DNA of 64,000 bases. It comes from JAJDAH01 sp964487605. GTDB lineage: Bacteria > Myxococcota_A > Polyangia > Polyangiales > Polyangiaceae. This document shows, one piece after another, positions 34,747 to 43,760 of the stretch (positions are counted from its first letter, which is position 1; every line of letters begins with the position of its first letter). The notes under the pieces were generated by a model, which worked only from the letters and a program-made list of their open reading frames with translations, had not been told where the DNA came from and ran no database searches. Position numbers and translations under genes: made by a program. The stretch covers positions 32,173 to 96,172 of the forward strand of contig CAZARU010000012.1 of the NCBI GenBank assembly GCA_964487605.1, written 5' to 3'.

Positions 34747-36315
34747 TCAGCGCTTCGCCGGCAGGGCCCACCGCACGATGGACGTTCCGCCGTTCCACAG
34801 GACGTTCGGCCAGACCGACACGTGGTACAGGTAGCCGTCCGGCGCGATGGCGATGCGCCCGAGGTACGGCGCCGTCTGGAACGTCGTCACCGCGGCGCCG
34901 TCCTCGCTGATGCGGACGATCTGCGGCGGGGTCGTGGCGATCTCCGCGAACACGTCCCCCGTGAAGAGGTCGCGACGAAGGCTCGTCGCGTGAGCGGCGA
35001 CCGTGGCCCAGACGGCAAACGTCTGGGCGACGACGTCGTACCGGTAGATGACGCCGCCCTCGACCGCGAGGATGAGCGACCCGACGTCGAACGCACGCGC
35101 GGCGGTGATTCGACCGGGAAACGTGGCGACGACGGCCGATGTGGCGGCCGCCAGGTTGACCCGAGACAGCTCGCCGTTTGCCTGAGAGTTGCCCACGTAG
35201 AGGGCGTTCTGCGCGCCGTCCCAGGTGAGCCCGTAGGGTCCGGTGTCGACGGAAGGATTGCCGAAGGGCCCGGCGCCGCTCGTCTGCGCGGACGGAAGGA
35301 CGTTGGGCAAGGGTCGCGACGCGCTGGTCCGGTCCAGGCGCACGACGCCGAGCCGCCCGTCGAGCCCCGTCTCGACACAGCCGCAAGAAGCGCAGCAGAT
35401 GTACGTCGCCGCGATGTCCCCGACCTGCAGCGTGTCGTCGACGAACGTCTCCCGCACCGCAACCTCACCCATGTTCAGGTTCGTGGTGCTCGTCCAGGTG
35501 GTGAGCGTGCCGTCCGGCGCGAGCTGCCGCAGGTAGTCGGGCCCCGAGATCATCGTGACCGCGTACGCGTTGCACAGGTCGTCGAAGTCCAGGGCGAACG
35601 CTCCCTCGGAGTTCTGCATGTTCACGAGCGAACCCACGAACTCGGCGCGGTTCAGCTCGGTCAGCGCGGCTGGCGCGCACGACCCCGCGGGTCGGTCACA
35701 CGGACACCCCGTCCCCCAGCAGCGACCGCCGGGATCGCACGTGAAGCCCGTGCAGCCGTGGAGCGCGGGGGAGCAACCGATGCCCGCGCCGCACATCGTA
35801 CCGGGCCCGCACGCCTGATTCGGACTGCTCGCCGTCGGGCAAGGGACGAACGGGCCGTCCATGAAGCATTCCGAGGTCGCGTCCCGACACGTCCCGTCGG
35901 TGAAGTCGCACGCAGATCCCGAACCGCAGGGGTTGGCGCTGGAAGGCCGGCAGTCGTCCGTGCAGACACCCATCACGCAGGCCTGGCCGTCGCCGGTGCA
36001 GGTCGCGGGCGAGCAACCGCCGCCGTCGGACTCTCCCGCGGCGCCGGCGCTACCGCTGCTACCCGCAGAGCCCGCCGAAGCGGCTGCCCCGCCGGCACCG
36101 CTGGTACCGGAGATCCCGCCCGCGCCTGCCACACCCGCGCTGGCCGCCGAACCTGAAGCGCCTGCGGTGCCACCCGACACCGAGCCGTCGCCAAGTCCCG
36201 ATCCGGCCGAGCCACCGACACCGGTGTTCTGGGCCTCGGCGCGATCGGACCCGCCGCAGGCGAGCGGAACACCGATGAGGACGACGGCGGCGAGGACTCT
36301 TGCGTGGAGGCGCAT
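34747..36315 (-). CDS. Lipoprotein: Gly/Ser/Ala linker, Cys-rich domain, C-terminal beta-propeller
   Basis: The 522-residue product has a lipobox (VPLAC, Cys20). A Gly/Ser/Ala linker (about 30-110) is followed by a Cys-rich stretch with EGF-like spacing (CSPATCTGDGQACVMGVC, CGSGSACDF, CGPGTMCGAGIGC). The last 300 residues form repeating beta units (LYVGNSQANGELSRVNLA, ILAVEGGVIYRYDV) that look like an SMP-30/NHL-type propeller. No metal ligands or catalytic residues can be named. The start is set by the signal peptide; the frame is open upstream to 36759 inside the neighbouring gene. It shares the linker plus propeller design with the lipoprotein at 5133. Confidence 0.78.
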   Translation of the reverse strand: MRLHARVLAAVVLIGVPLACGGSDRAEAQNTGVGGSAGSGLGDGSVSGGTAGASGSAASAGVAGAGGISGTSGAGGAAASAGSAGSSGSAGAAGESDGGGCSPATCTGDGQACVMGVCTDDCRPSSANPCGSGSACDFTDGTCRDATSECFMDGPFVPCPTASSPNQACGPGTMCGAGIGCSPALHGCTGFTCDPGGRCWGTGCPCDRPAGSCAPAALTELNRAEFVGSLVNMQNSEGAFALDFDDLCNAYAVTMISGPDYLRQLAPDGTLTTWTSTTNLNMGEVAVRETFVDDTLQVGDIAATYICCASCGCVETGLDGRLGVVRLDRTSASRPLPNVLPSAQTSGAGPFGNPSVDTGPYGLTWDGAQNALYVGNSQANGELSRVNLAAATSAVVATFPGRITAARAFDVGSLILAVEGGVIYRYDVVAQTFAVWATVAAHATSLRRDLFTGDVFAEIATTPPQIVRISEDGAAVTTFQTAPYLGRIAIAPDGYLYHVSVWPNVLWNGGTSIVRWALPAKR

Positions 36316-36368
36316 GCCGCGGAGGTTACGCGACGACGGACGCGAAACCCAGCCGCCGCCCACGCGCA

Positions 36369-36953
36369 TCAGCCGAAATACTCCGGCGCGCCATCTTTCT
36401 TCCACTTGATGTTGCAGCCGATGCTCGGAACCTGATCGTCCGCTGGCCGGCCGCCCGAGAGCAGCGCCTCGACGGCGGCGCGGACGTCCTCGCCGGTGAC
36501 GGGCACGGGCTTGTTCGGTCGGCTTCGGTCGAACTGACCGCGGTAGGCGAGCCGACCCGTGGCGTCGAACACGTAAAACTCGGGAGTGCACGCCGCGCGG
36601 AACGCCTTCGCCACGTCCTGGGACTCGTCGTACAGGTACGGAAACCCGTACCCGACGCGCTCGGCCTCCTCCTTCATCTTGTCGGGGCCGTCCTGGGGGT
36701 AGCCGACGGCGTCGTTCGAGCTGATGGCGACGACGGGCACGCCGCGCTCGTCGCACCATCGGCCGAAGCGAGCGAGCTCGTCACGAATGTGCACCACGTA
36801 CGGGCAGTGGTTGCAGACGAACGCGACGACCGCGGGTCGCTCGCGCCCGAGGAGCGAGCTGCTCGAGACGACCGTGCCATCGACGGTGTTCGGCAGGGAG
36901 AACTCGGGCAGCCTCGTGCCCAGCGGAAGCATCGTGGAGGGAACCGTGACCAT
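36369..36953 (-). CDS. Thioredoxin-like / AhpC-TSA-fold redox protein
   Basis: The 194-residue product has the thioredoxin-fold pattern LPEFSLPNTVDG, then VAFVCNHCPYVVHI with C47-N-H-C50. VVAISSNDAVGYPQDGPDKM and CTPEFYVFDATGRLAYRGQ follow. The CNHCPYV motif belongs to a known group of thioredoxin-family proteins found widely in bacteria. A TlpA/ResA-like disulphide reductase or peroxidase role is likely, but no signal peptide is seen, so it should act in the cytoplasm. ATG 36953 was chosen; ATG 36932 is also possible. It is divergent from the cysteine-ladder lipoprotein at 37108. Confidence 0.85.
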   Translation of the reverse strand: MVTVPSTMLPLGTRLPEFSLPNTVDGTVVSSSSLLGRERPAVVAFVCNHCPYVVHIRDELARFGRWCDERGVPVVAISSNDAVGYPQDGPDKMKEEAERVGYGFPYLYDESQDVAKAFRAACTPEFYVFDATGRLAYRGQFDRSRPNKPVPVTGEDVRAAVEALLSGGRPADDQVPSIGCNIKWKKDGAPEYFG

Positions 36954-37107
36954 GGGCACGGGCCTAGCGCGGGGACGGCGAGGGGTCGATCCGCCGGGAC
37001 ACGCAGACCGTCGCGAAGGAGATTCGAGGCGGACCCCGTCGTCGTCGCCCTCACGAGCGCCGGAGCGGATCGCCTGGTATCCTCGGGTGGCAACGAGGAG
37101 GCGGAAG

Positions 37108-37893
37108 ATGGCGTGGAACTTCGCACGTATCGTGAAATGGCAGGTGGTGCTGGGGGCGTCCGTCGCGCTGGCTTCTTCGGCGGCCTGCGGCAGCGACGAC
37201 GAAGAGCCGTTCGGTGCGAGCACCAGCGGCGGAACCGGAGCAGATGACGGCGGCGCGGGCGCCACGTCGGACGGCGCTGCCGGCGCCAGCGCGAGCGGCG
37301 GAACCGGTGGCACCGGCGCGACCGCGAGCGGCGGAACGAGCGGCAGTTCCACCGGCGGCGCGGCGGGGTCGAGCGCAGGAACCGCCGGAGCTGGTGCCGC
37401 CGCCGGAAGCGCGGGAACGAGCGCCGGAGCGGCGGGAGCGGCTGGATCTGGCGGCGGCGCAGGTGCCGCGGGTGCCGGCGGCGGCTCGGCGGGGCAAGCC
37501 GGTTCGGCGGGCGCGACGATGATCGACTGCACCGGGACGTGCGACTGCCCGCGGGACCAGTCGTGCGACTTCACGTGCGGACCGTCGTGCAACGAGGCCA
37601 AGTGCAACGGGGGTACCTGCACGGGCACGTGCGTCGGCACCGGATGCGGCGAGCTCGCCTGCGACCGCGGCTCCACGTGCGACTTCACCTGCGAGCAATC
37701 CGGCTGCGCCTTCGACTGCGATCGAAGCTCGACGTGCATCATTCGCTGCCCGAACGGCGGCTGCGATCTCACGTGCGACGCCGGCTCGCAGTGCACCGTG
37801 GAGTGCGGAACGGGCGCCGCCTGCAACGTGACGTGCGAAGCGGGAGCGCAGCTGGTCGACTGCACCGGCAACTGCAACACCACCGGCTGCTGA
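37108..37893 (+). CDS. Lipoprotein with Gly/Ala linker and cysteine-ladder repeat domain
   Basis: The 261-residue product has a lipobox (SSAAC, Cys27) and a strong ribosome binding site (gaggaggcggaag) before ATG 37108. A Gly/Ala/Ser/Thr linker covers about 30-135. The last 125 residues or so carry more than 20 cysteines in repeats of 9-10 residues with the core C-x-x-x-C: STCDFTC, CAFDC, STCIIRC, CDLTC, SQCTVEC and AACNVTC. The regular step suggests a beta-solenoid stapled by a disulphide ladder. I know no function for it; ice-binding-like or adhesive solenoids are analogies only. Confidence 0.75.
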   Translation: MAWNFARIVKWQVVLGASVALASSAACGSDDEEPFGASTSGGTGADDGGAGATSDGAAGASASGGTGGTGATASGGTSGSSTGGAAGSSAGTAGAGAAAGSAGTSAGAAGAAGSGGGAGAAGAGGGSAGQAGSAGATMIDCTGTCDCPRDQSCDFTCGPSCNEAKCNGGTCTGTCVGTGCGELACDRGSTCDFTCEQSGCAFDCDRSSTCIIRCPNGGCDLTCDAGSQCTVECGTGAACNVTCEAGAQLVDCTGNCNTTGC

Positions 37894-38017
37894 GCCCGGC
37901 GGAGGCTGCGAATGACCCTTCGCGCGCCGTGAAGCCTCATCACAGGTGGGCAGACCGCCGGCGGGCCACGGCGGGCGCTTCTGGCCGTGGCGCGGGCCTT
38001 CGGCCTATGCTTCGGCC

Positions 38018-38033
38018 TGGCACGACGCTTGCT
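38018..38033 (+). promoter_or_regulatory. Predicted sigma-54 promoter (-24/-12)
   Basis: The 16 bases tggcacgacgcttgct match the sigma-54 consensus TGGCACGNNNNTTGCW at every defined position, with GG at 38019-38020 and GC at 38031-38032. The RNA would start near 38043, about 14 bases before the GTG of the kinase-RDD gene. This supports GTG 38057 over the upstream ATG 37946, which would lie before the promoter. The match was found by eye, and upstream activator sites were not identified. Confidence 0.72.
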
Positions 38034-38056
38034 CGTGCGCGCCCGGGGAAGCCCAC

Positions 38057-39514
38057 GTGTCGTCGTCCAAGCTGCAGGAGGAAGAAGGGTACGCCACGAC
38101 GCAGCTCGCGTCCGACACGGGCCCACGCCCTGCTTCTCGACCCGGCGTGGACTCGACGAGTCGCTGGGCGGGCAAGCGGCTCGATCACTTCGACGTGGAA
38201 GCGCCGCTCGCCCGCGGTGGCATGGGCGTCGTGTACACGGCGCGCGATCGGTCTCTGGACCGGCGCGTTGCCGTCAAGGTGCTCCCCGACGAGCTCGCCG
38301 ATCAGCCGGAGCTGCAGGAGCGGTTCATCCGCGAGGCGCGGGCTCAGGCGCGTCTCGCGTCACCGCACGTCGCGCACATCTACTACATCGGGCGGACACC
38401 GGTCGCCGAAGGGGAACGCGCGTCGCTGTTCTTCGCGATGGAGCTCGTGCCGGGTGGCGCACTCGACGAGCTCCTCGAGCGCGGCGAGCGTCTCGCTCCC
38501 GAGCGCGCGCGCCAGCTCATGCTCCAGGTGGCGCGCGGGCTGCGCGACGCGCACTCGGCGGGCATCATCCACCGCGACATCAAGCCCAGCAACCTGCTGC
38601 TCGACGCGAGCGGCGCGGTGAAGATCGCGGACTTCGGTGTGGCCAAGCCCATCGACGGCGACGACGTCAAGATCACCCAGGAGGGCGCCGTCGTGGGGAG
38701 CCCGCTGTACCTGCCGCCGGAGCAGGCGAAGGGCGAGCCCGTCGACCACCGCGCCGACATGTACTCGCTCGGCTGCAGCTTCTACCACCTGCTCTCGGGC
38801 CGTCCTCCGTTCGACGCCGCGACGCCGCTCGCCGTGGTCTCGAAGCACCTCACGGAGCAGGCGCCGCCGCTGGCCGAGATCGTACCGAGCACGCCGCCTC
38901 GGCTCGCCGCCATCATCGACAAGCTCCTGCGCAAGGCGCCGGCCGACAGGTTCCGCGACTACGCCGAGCTCATCGGCGCGCTCGACGCCGCGGCCCCGGA
39001 GGCAACGCAGTTCGCAGGGTTCTGGGTGCGCGGCGCCGCGGTGGGAATCGACGTCGTCATCGCCGGCGTCCTCATCGCCGTGTTCGGGTGGCCGGGGCTG
39101 GTGCTCCACCTCGGGTACGTCACGCTCGGCACCTCGCTGCGCGGCCAGACCATCGGAAAGTATCTCTTCAGCCTGGAGGTGCGCCGAACGGATGGGGTGC
39201 GACTGGGGCTGGTCCGCGCCCTCGCGCGCACCGTGGCGAGCATGTGGCTGCCGTTCCTCGCCGGGATCACGATCCTGCTCACCGAGGGACGAGAACGACT
39301 CACGGTGACCATCGAGAGGATGCAGCCCGCCGAGGTCGAGGCGTTCAACGCGCTCGTCGTGGCGCTGGCGGTGGGAAACGCTCTGCTCACCTTGCTGTTC
39401 GTCGGCGGCCTGACCCTGGCCGCCTTCCATCCCGAGAAGCGCGCGGCGCACGATCTGGTCGTCGGAACCAGCGTGAGCTACCGGCTGAAGCCGCGGAAGG
39501 CCGCGCCGTCGTGA
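38057..39514 (+). CDS. Ser/Thr protein kinase with C-terminal RDD membrane domain
   Basis: The 485-residue product has a full Hanks kinase domain: ARGGMG at 52-57, K74 in AVKVL, HRDIKPSN at 172-179, DFG at 192-194 and PPEQ in the P+1 region. From about residue 318 an RDD domain follows (FWVRGAAVGIDVVIAGVLI, then SLRGQTIGKYLFSLEVRRTDG) with four or so membrane helices. RDD domains are linked with ion or solute transport, so the kinase output sits on a channel-like module. The start GTG 38057 is set by the sigma-54 promoter match and follows an open frame without a clear signal. It is first in a four-gene run with the next three genes. Confidence 0.88.
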   Translation: MSSSKLQEEEGYATTQLASDTGPRPASRPGVDSTSRWAGKRLDHFDVEAPLARGGMGVVYTARDRSLDRRVAVKVLPDELADQPELQERFIREARAQARLASPHVAHIYYIGRTPVAEGERASLFFAMELVPGGALDELLERGERLAPERARQLMLQVARGLRDAHSAGIIHRDIKPSNLLLDASGAVKIADFGVAKPIDGDDVKITQEGAVVGSPLYLPPEQAKGEPVDHRADMYSLGCSFYHLLSGRPPFDAATPLAVVSKHLTEQAPPLAEIVPSTPPRLAAIIDKLLRKAPADRFRDYAELIGALDAAAPEATQFAGFWVRGAAVGIDVVIAGVLIAVFGWPGLVLHLGYVTLGTSLRGQTIGKYLFSLEVRRTDGVRLGLVRALARTVASMWLPFLAGITILLTEGRERLTVTIERMQPAEVEAFNALVVALAVGNALLTLLFVGGLTLAAFHPEKRAAHDLVVGTSVSYRLKPRKAAPS

Positions 39515-39552
39515 GCGCTCGCCTGCTCCCAAGTTGAGGTACGCTCGCTCCC

Positions 39553-41154
39553 ATGCCGACCTGTCCCTCGTGCCGCGCGCGGTACCCCGAGGGAACGTCA
39601 CGCTGCGAGACCGACGGCGCGGAGCTACTGGCCGATCCGGCCATCGCCGGCACCGCGGATCTCGCCTCCGGCGCCATGGTCGGCGAGTACCGGGTCGAGG
39701 CGAAGCTCGGTGAGGGGGGGTTCGGCTCCGTCTACCGGGCCTCGCACCCGGTGATCGGCAAGAAGGCGGCCATCAAGGTCCTGCGCCTCGAGTACTCGAC
39801 GAATCCCGACATGGTGTCGCGCTTCGTCGACGAGGCACGGGCCGTGAACCAGATCCGCCACCGCAACATCGTCGACATCTTCGCCTTCGGTGCCCTCGAC
39901 GACGGCCGGCAGTACTTCGTGATGGAGCTCCTCGAGGGCCGCACGCTTCATTCGCTGCTGCGCGAGCAGGTTCGCCTGCCGGTGGACGTGACCCTCGGGT
40001 TGCTCCGCGGGATCGCGCGCGCGCTCGGCGCCGCACACGCCGCGGGGATCGTCCACCGTGATCTGAAGCCGGAGAACGTGCTCCTCGTCGAGGACGAGGA
40101 CGGTAACCTCCATCCGAAGCTCCTCGACTTCGGCATCGCCAAGCTCCTCGCCGATCACGGCACCACGCAGCGGACCGGAACGGGCACGCCCATCGGTACG
40201 CCGGCCTACATGTCGCCCGAGCAGTGTGAAGGAACTCGCATCGATCACCGCACGGACGTCTATGCCCTGGGCATCGTCGCGCACGAGTGCCTGACGGGTG
40301 CCCGGCCGTTCGAGGGCGACAGCACGCTCGATCTGCTGGTCAAGCAGGCCCGCGCGGCACCGCCCCGACTCTCGGAGTGCGCGCGCGACCTGCCCGCGGA
40401 GCTCGACGCACCGCTGTTGCGCATGCTCGCCAAGGATCCGGAGCAGCGACCCGCGGGGGCCCTGGAAGCCGTTCGCGAGCTGGAGGAGGCGGCGCAGCAA
40501 GCTGGGGTCGCGCTCCCCACGCCGTCTCGACAGGGAGAGGCCATCAGCGCGAGTCGCCTTCCGCGGGTCGTCGCGCTGACGCCGGCACCAACCCTGGGTG
40601 CGCCCGCGAGCGGTGACGCGCCGACGCTCGCGCAGGCCACGACCACCTCCGTCGCAGGGAGCACCGGAGCGGCTCCGCCGCGCGGGCTCGGCAGCCGCTC
40701 GGGCGCGCTCCTCGCGGGCGCGGCGATGGTCGCGGTGGTCGTCTGGTGGCTCGTCGGCCGCGCGCCGTCGCCGCCCCTCGACTCCTCGGCAACCGTGACC
40801 GCACCCGAGCCCTCGGCGTCCGCCGTCGTCGCGTCACCAGCAGCCCAGAACACGCAGCTCCCCGCGGCGGCGTCCTCTCAGCCGGCTACCATGGTGCGGT
40901 TGACCATCCAGTCGGAGCCTGCCAACGCGGAGATCTTCGTCGGCGACGAGCGCCTCGGTGTCGCTCCAGGACCCATCGAGCTCGAGAAGGGCGAGGCGCC
41001 GGTGGTCCTGACGCTGCGTGCCCCGGGACACGAGCCGGGCACGGTGGAGGTTCGTCCGACCGAGAGCGGAACCGTCCGCGCCAAGCTCGCGCCGACGAAG
41101 CGCGCGGCGCCACGGAAGGGCGCACCGCCTCGAAATCGTGACCTGGAGTTCTGA
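39553..41154 (+). CDS. Ser/Thr protein kinase with N-terminal zinc-finger-like motif, TM and PEGA domain
   Basis: The 533-residue protein starts MPTCPSCRARYPEGTSRC, a short Cys motif (C4, C7, C18) often seen before myxobacterial kinases. The kinase domain has GEGGFG at 53-58, K75 in AIKVL, HRDLKPEN at 168-175 and a typical DFGIAK. After a linker, a single membrane helix (about 383-403) leads to a PEGA domain (about 445-512, SEPANAEIFVGDERLG). It should sense or bind something outside and signal inside. It lies 38 bases after the kinase-RDD gene, and the next gene starts 2 bases after its stop, so co-transcription is very likely. Confidence 0.9.
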   Translation: MPTCPSCRARYPEGTSRCETDGAELLADPAIAGTADLASGAMVGEYRVEAKLGEGGFGSVYRASHPVIGKKAAIKVLRLEYSTNPDMVSRFVDEARAVNQIRHRNIVDIFAFGALDDGRQYFVMELLEGRTLHSLLREQVRLPVDVTLGLLRGIARALGAAHAAGIVHRDLKPENVLLVEDEDGNLHPKLLDFGIAKLLADHGTTQRTGTGTPIGTPAYMSPEQCEGTRIDHRTDVYALGIVAHECLTGARPFEGDSTLDLLVKQARAAPPRLSECARDLPAELDAPLLRMLAKDPEQRPAGALEAVRELEEAAQQAGVALPTPSRQGEAISASRLPRVVALTPAPTLGAPASGDAPTLAQATTTSVAGSTGAAPPRGLGSRSGALLAGAAMVAVVVWWLVGRAPSPPLDSSATVTAPEPSASAVVASPAAQNTQLPAAASSQPATMVRLTIQSEPANAEIFVGDERLGVAPGPIELEKGEAPVVLTLRAPGHEPGTVEVRPTESGTVRAKLAPTKRAAPRKGAPPRNRDLEF

Positions 41155-41156
41155 CC

Positions 41157-43760
41157 GTGGGGCGCGCTCGGGACGTGCTCTTGCGCGTAGCGGTCGTGGG
41201 TGCCGCCGCGTGTACGGACCTGCCGCCGGTGGCCATCGGCGTCTGCGGCAACCACGCCGTCGAATTCGATGCGGGCGAAGACTGCGACACGTTCTCGGAG
41301 GCGGGCACGCACTGCGCGACGCCACGCGAGCCCCACGCCTGCCGGTACGTGTGCGGCCAGCTGCCTGCGGGCGAGGTCGCAGAGTGCCCGGTCGGGCTCG
41401 CCTGCGGGAACGATGGAGTCTGCCGCTCCGGGAGCGGGGCGTTCACGGCGGTCGCCACGGTGGAGGCGCAGCCGACGGAGCTCCTCGGGGGCGATCTCGA
41501 CGGCGATGGGCGCGGCGACGTCCTCGCGGTCGGTGATCGGCAGATCATCGCGCACTACTTCGACGGCAACGCGACTTCCACGGGCACGCTCACCATCCGC
41601 GTGCCGGCGCGATCGAGCGTGACACCCGTCGTCGGGCAGCTCACGCTCGACCAGCGCGACGACATCATCCTCGCAGCCGACTTCGGACTGATCGCCGCCC
41701 TCGGGAACGCCGAGCGGCGGTTCGAACCCACGGCCCACGCCTCCGTCACGGTCGGCGCGGAGGTCGAGGACGTCCGGGGCATCTACGGCGAGGTGCTTCC
41801 CTCGGAGCCCGGCGAAGAGCTCGTCGCCGTCGGTCAGGTCTCCGGAGTGTCCGGCATCGCGTTCATCCCCATCTCGCTCGGCACCAGCATCGGGCTCACG
41901 CCCTTGCCGCGACCCAGCTCGGAGCTCGCGGGCGCTCCGCTCATGGCGAACCTGGATGAGGACCCGGTCGCCTCTCCATGTGACGAGGTCATCCTCGCCT
42001 TCGCCGACGACCCCGTCGTTCATTACATGTCGCCCTGCTCGCCCGACGGGTTCGGTGGCATCGGACTCGCGATCAACGGCCCCCTGCTGAGCGTCCGACT
42101 CCCGGACGACCTGCGAGCTGCCGACGGCCCGACGGTGCTCGACGTCGACCGCGACGGCCACCTGGACATCGTCCTTCCGGCACGCGACGGCGCGCGGAAT
42201 CACGTCGTCGTGGCGTACGGCCGCGGCACGTTGGAGCTCGGGTCGCAGCCGCCGCTCGCGCAGGCAGCGCCGGACGGACGAGCGTCGATCCTGCTCGAGT
42301 CGCTCCCGGAGGTGCCGCTCGCCATCGCGCACCTCGACGGGGACTCGACTCTGGACTACGTGCTCTCCACGGGGGTGTGGGTGAGTGCCGGCGGTGTCAC
42401 GCACCGACGAGCCACGGCGGCGCCTCGCGGAGCCTTGACCGACGCGATCGTCGGGGATCTCAACGCGGACGGATTCGCCGACGTCCTGGCGGCCACCGAC
42501 GGGTCGGTCCTCGAGTTTCACGGGAGCACGGCACCCGGGCGATTCGCGACCTCCGAAGTGACGATCCCCGGCGCGGGACACGATCTCGCGGTGGGTGACT
42601 TCGACGGCGACCGCATCGCGGACGGCGTCGTCGCGGTTCGACTCGCGTCGCCGCCGGGCGAGACGCCGCGCGACCGCATCGGCGTCCTGTGGGGCCGCCC
42701 CAACGGTCCACCCGACCCCCCTCAGTTCATCGGCGATCTGACGCGCGTCGTGCAGACGGCCGCCACCGTGGGGAACTCCGACGGCCTCGTGGACGGACCC
42801 GAGGACCTCGCCACGATCTCGCTCGAGGCGTCCGGAAACTTCAGCTTCGCCGGCTTCGCGGGGAGAGCCGATCGTCAGCTCCGCTCGGCGTTCGTGCTCG
42901 TCGACCGCGACGCCGCGGTGGTCCTGGTCCAGGGCTACTTCGCGACTCGCAACGTGCTCGGCGACTTCACGGGCGACGGGCACCTCGACCTCGGGACGGT
43001 GGCCCGATCCGGGGATCCGCTCCTCGGGGACCGCCTCTGGCTCACGCCCGTCCGGGGAAACTCCGTGTTCGCAACGGACGAGGCGGTCCCGAGCACCAGC
43101 CTCGACGCCTCCCTGGACGTGCGCGGGCAGGCCGTGGCCGTCGACCTCGACGCCGACGGCGTGGACGAGATGGTGCTCTTTTCTCCGAGCAGCGACGACA
43201 GCCGGCCTGGCGCTGCAACCGTCGCCCGCGTACGATCCGAGGCGGACGGCGGCTGGCGCTGGGGTCTCGACACCGCCGTCGAACTCGAGTGGACGTTTCA
43301 CCGAACCAGCGGGCAGGTGGAACCCACACGACCCCAGGGGGGCCTGGCGACGGCGGTGGATCTCGATGGGGACGGTCGCCGCGACGTCGTGATCCCCGCG
43401 TTCGCGTTCCCCCGGGAAGCCGAAGGACGCCCGCAGCTCCTGGTCTTCTGGAACGACGGCGATGGCGTCCTTCCCGCTCCGGAGGTCGTGCCCGTCCCCG
43501 AGGGTGAGCTGGCTGCCTTCGCCGTGCTCGGTCAGACCCCAGAACGCACCACGCGGCTCGGCCTGCTCTCGGACGGTGCGGTCTGGTCCGCCACCGTCGG
43601 CGCTTCGCGTCGGTTCGAGCTCGCCGAAGCGCCCGTCGTGCAGGCCCCGGGCGCCAGACTTCTCGCCTCGGTGGACATCGACGGTGACGGCGTGCGGGAC
43701 CTCGCGTCGAGCGACGGCTCCACGCTCACCCTCTTCCGCGCGGTCCCGAGGATTCCATGA
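41157..43760 (+). CDS. Secreted FG-GAP/VCBS repeat protein
   Basis: The 867-residue product has a hydrophobic leader ending near a Cys (AAACTDL) and a Cys-rich start (CGNHAVEFDAGEDC, CGQLPAGEVAEC, CGNDGVC). FG-GAP-like repeats then run to the end. Calcium-binding loops of the D-x-D-x-D-G-x-x-D type recur, for example DLDGDGRGD, DVDRDGHLD, DLNADGFAD, DFDGDRIAD, DLDADGVDE, DLDGDGRRD and DIDGDGVRD. This is a seven-bladed-propeller type of surface protein (integrin-alpha-like fold). The GTG start is two bases after the kinase stop, and the stop overlaps the start of the PEGA/TPR gene by four bases. Confidence 0.85.
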   Translation: MGRARDVLLRVAVVGAAACTDLPPVAIGVCGNHAVEFDAGEDCDTFSEAGTHCATPREPHACRYVCGQLPAGEVAECPVGLACGNDGVCRSGSGAFTAVATVEAQPTELLGGDLDGDGRGDVLAVGDRQIIAHYFDGNATSTGTLTIRVPARSSVTPVVGQLTLDQRDDIILAADFGLIAALGNAERRFEPTAHASVTVGAEVEDVRGIYGEVLPSEPGEELVAVGQVSGVSGIAFIPISLGTSIGLTPLPRPSSELAGAPLMANLDEDPVASPCDEVILAFADDPVVHYMSPCSPDGFGGIGLAINGPLLSVRLPDDLRAADGPTVLDVDRDGHLDIVLPARDGARNHVVVAYGRGTLELGSQPPLAQAAPDGRASILLESLPEVPLAIAHLDGDSTLDYVLSTGVWVSAGGVTHRRATAAPRGALTDAIVGDLNADGFADVLAATDGSVLEFHGSTAPGRFATSEVTIPGAGHDLAVGDFDGDRIADGVVAVRLASPPGETPRDRIGVLWGRPNGPPDPPQFIGDLTRVVQTAATVGNSDGLVDGPEDLATISLEASGNFSFAGFAGRADRQLRSAFVLVDRDAAVVLVQGYFATRNVLGDFTGDGHLDLGTVARSGDPLLGDRLWLTPVRGNSVFATDEAVPSTSLDASLDVRGQAVAVDLDADGVDEMVLFSPSSDDSRPGAATVARVRSEADGGWRWGLDTAVELEWTFHRTSGQVEPTRPQGGLATAVDLDGDGRRDVVIPAFAFPREAEGRPQLLVFWNDGDGVLPAPEVVPVPEGELAAFAVLGQTPERTTRLGLLSDGAVWSATVGASRRFELAEAPVVQAPGARLLASVDIDGDGVRDLASSDGSTLTLFRAVPRIP

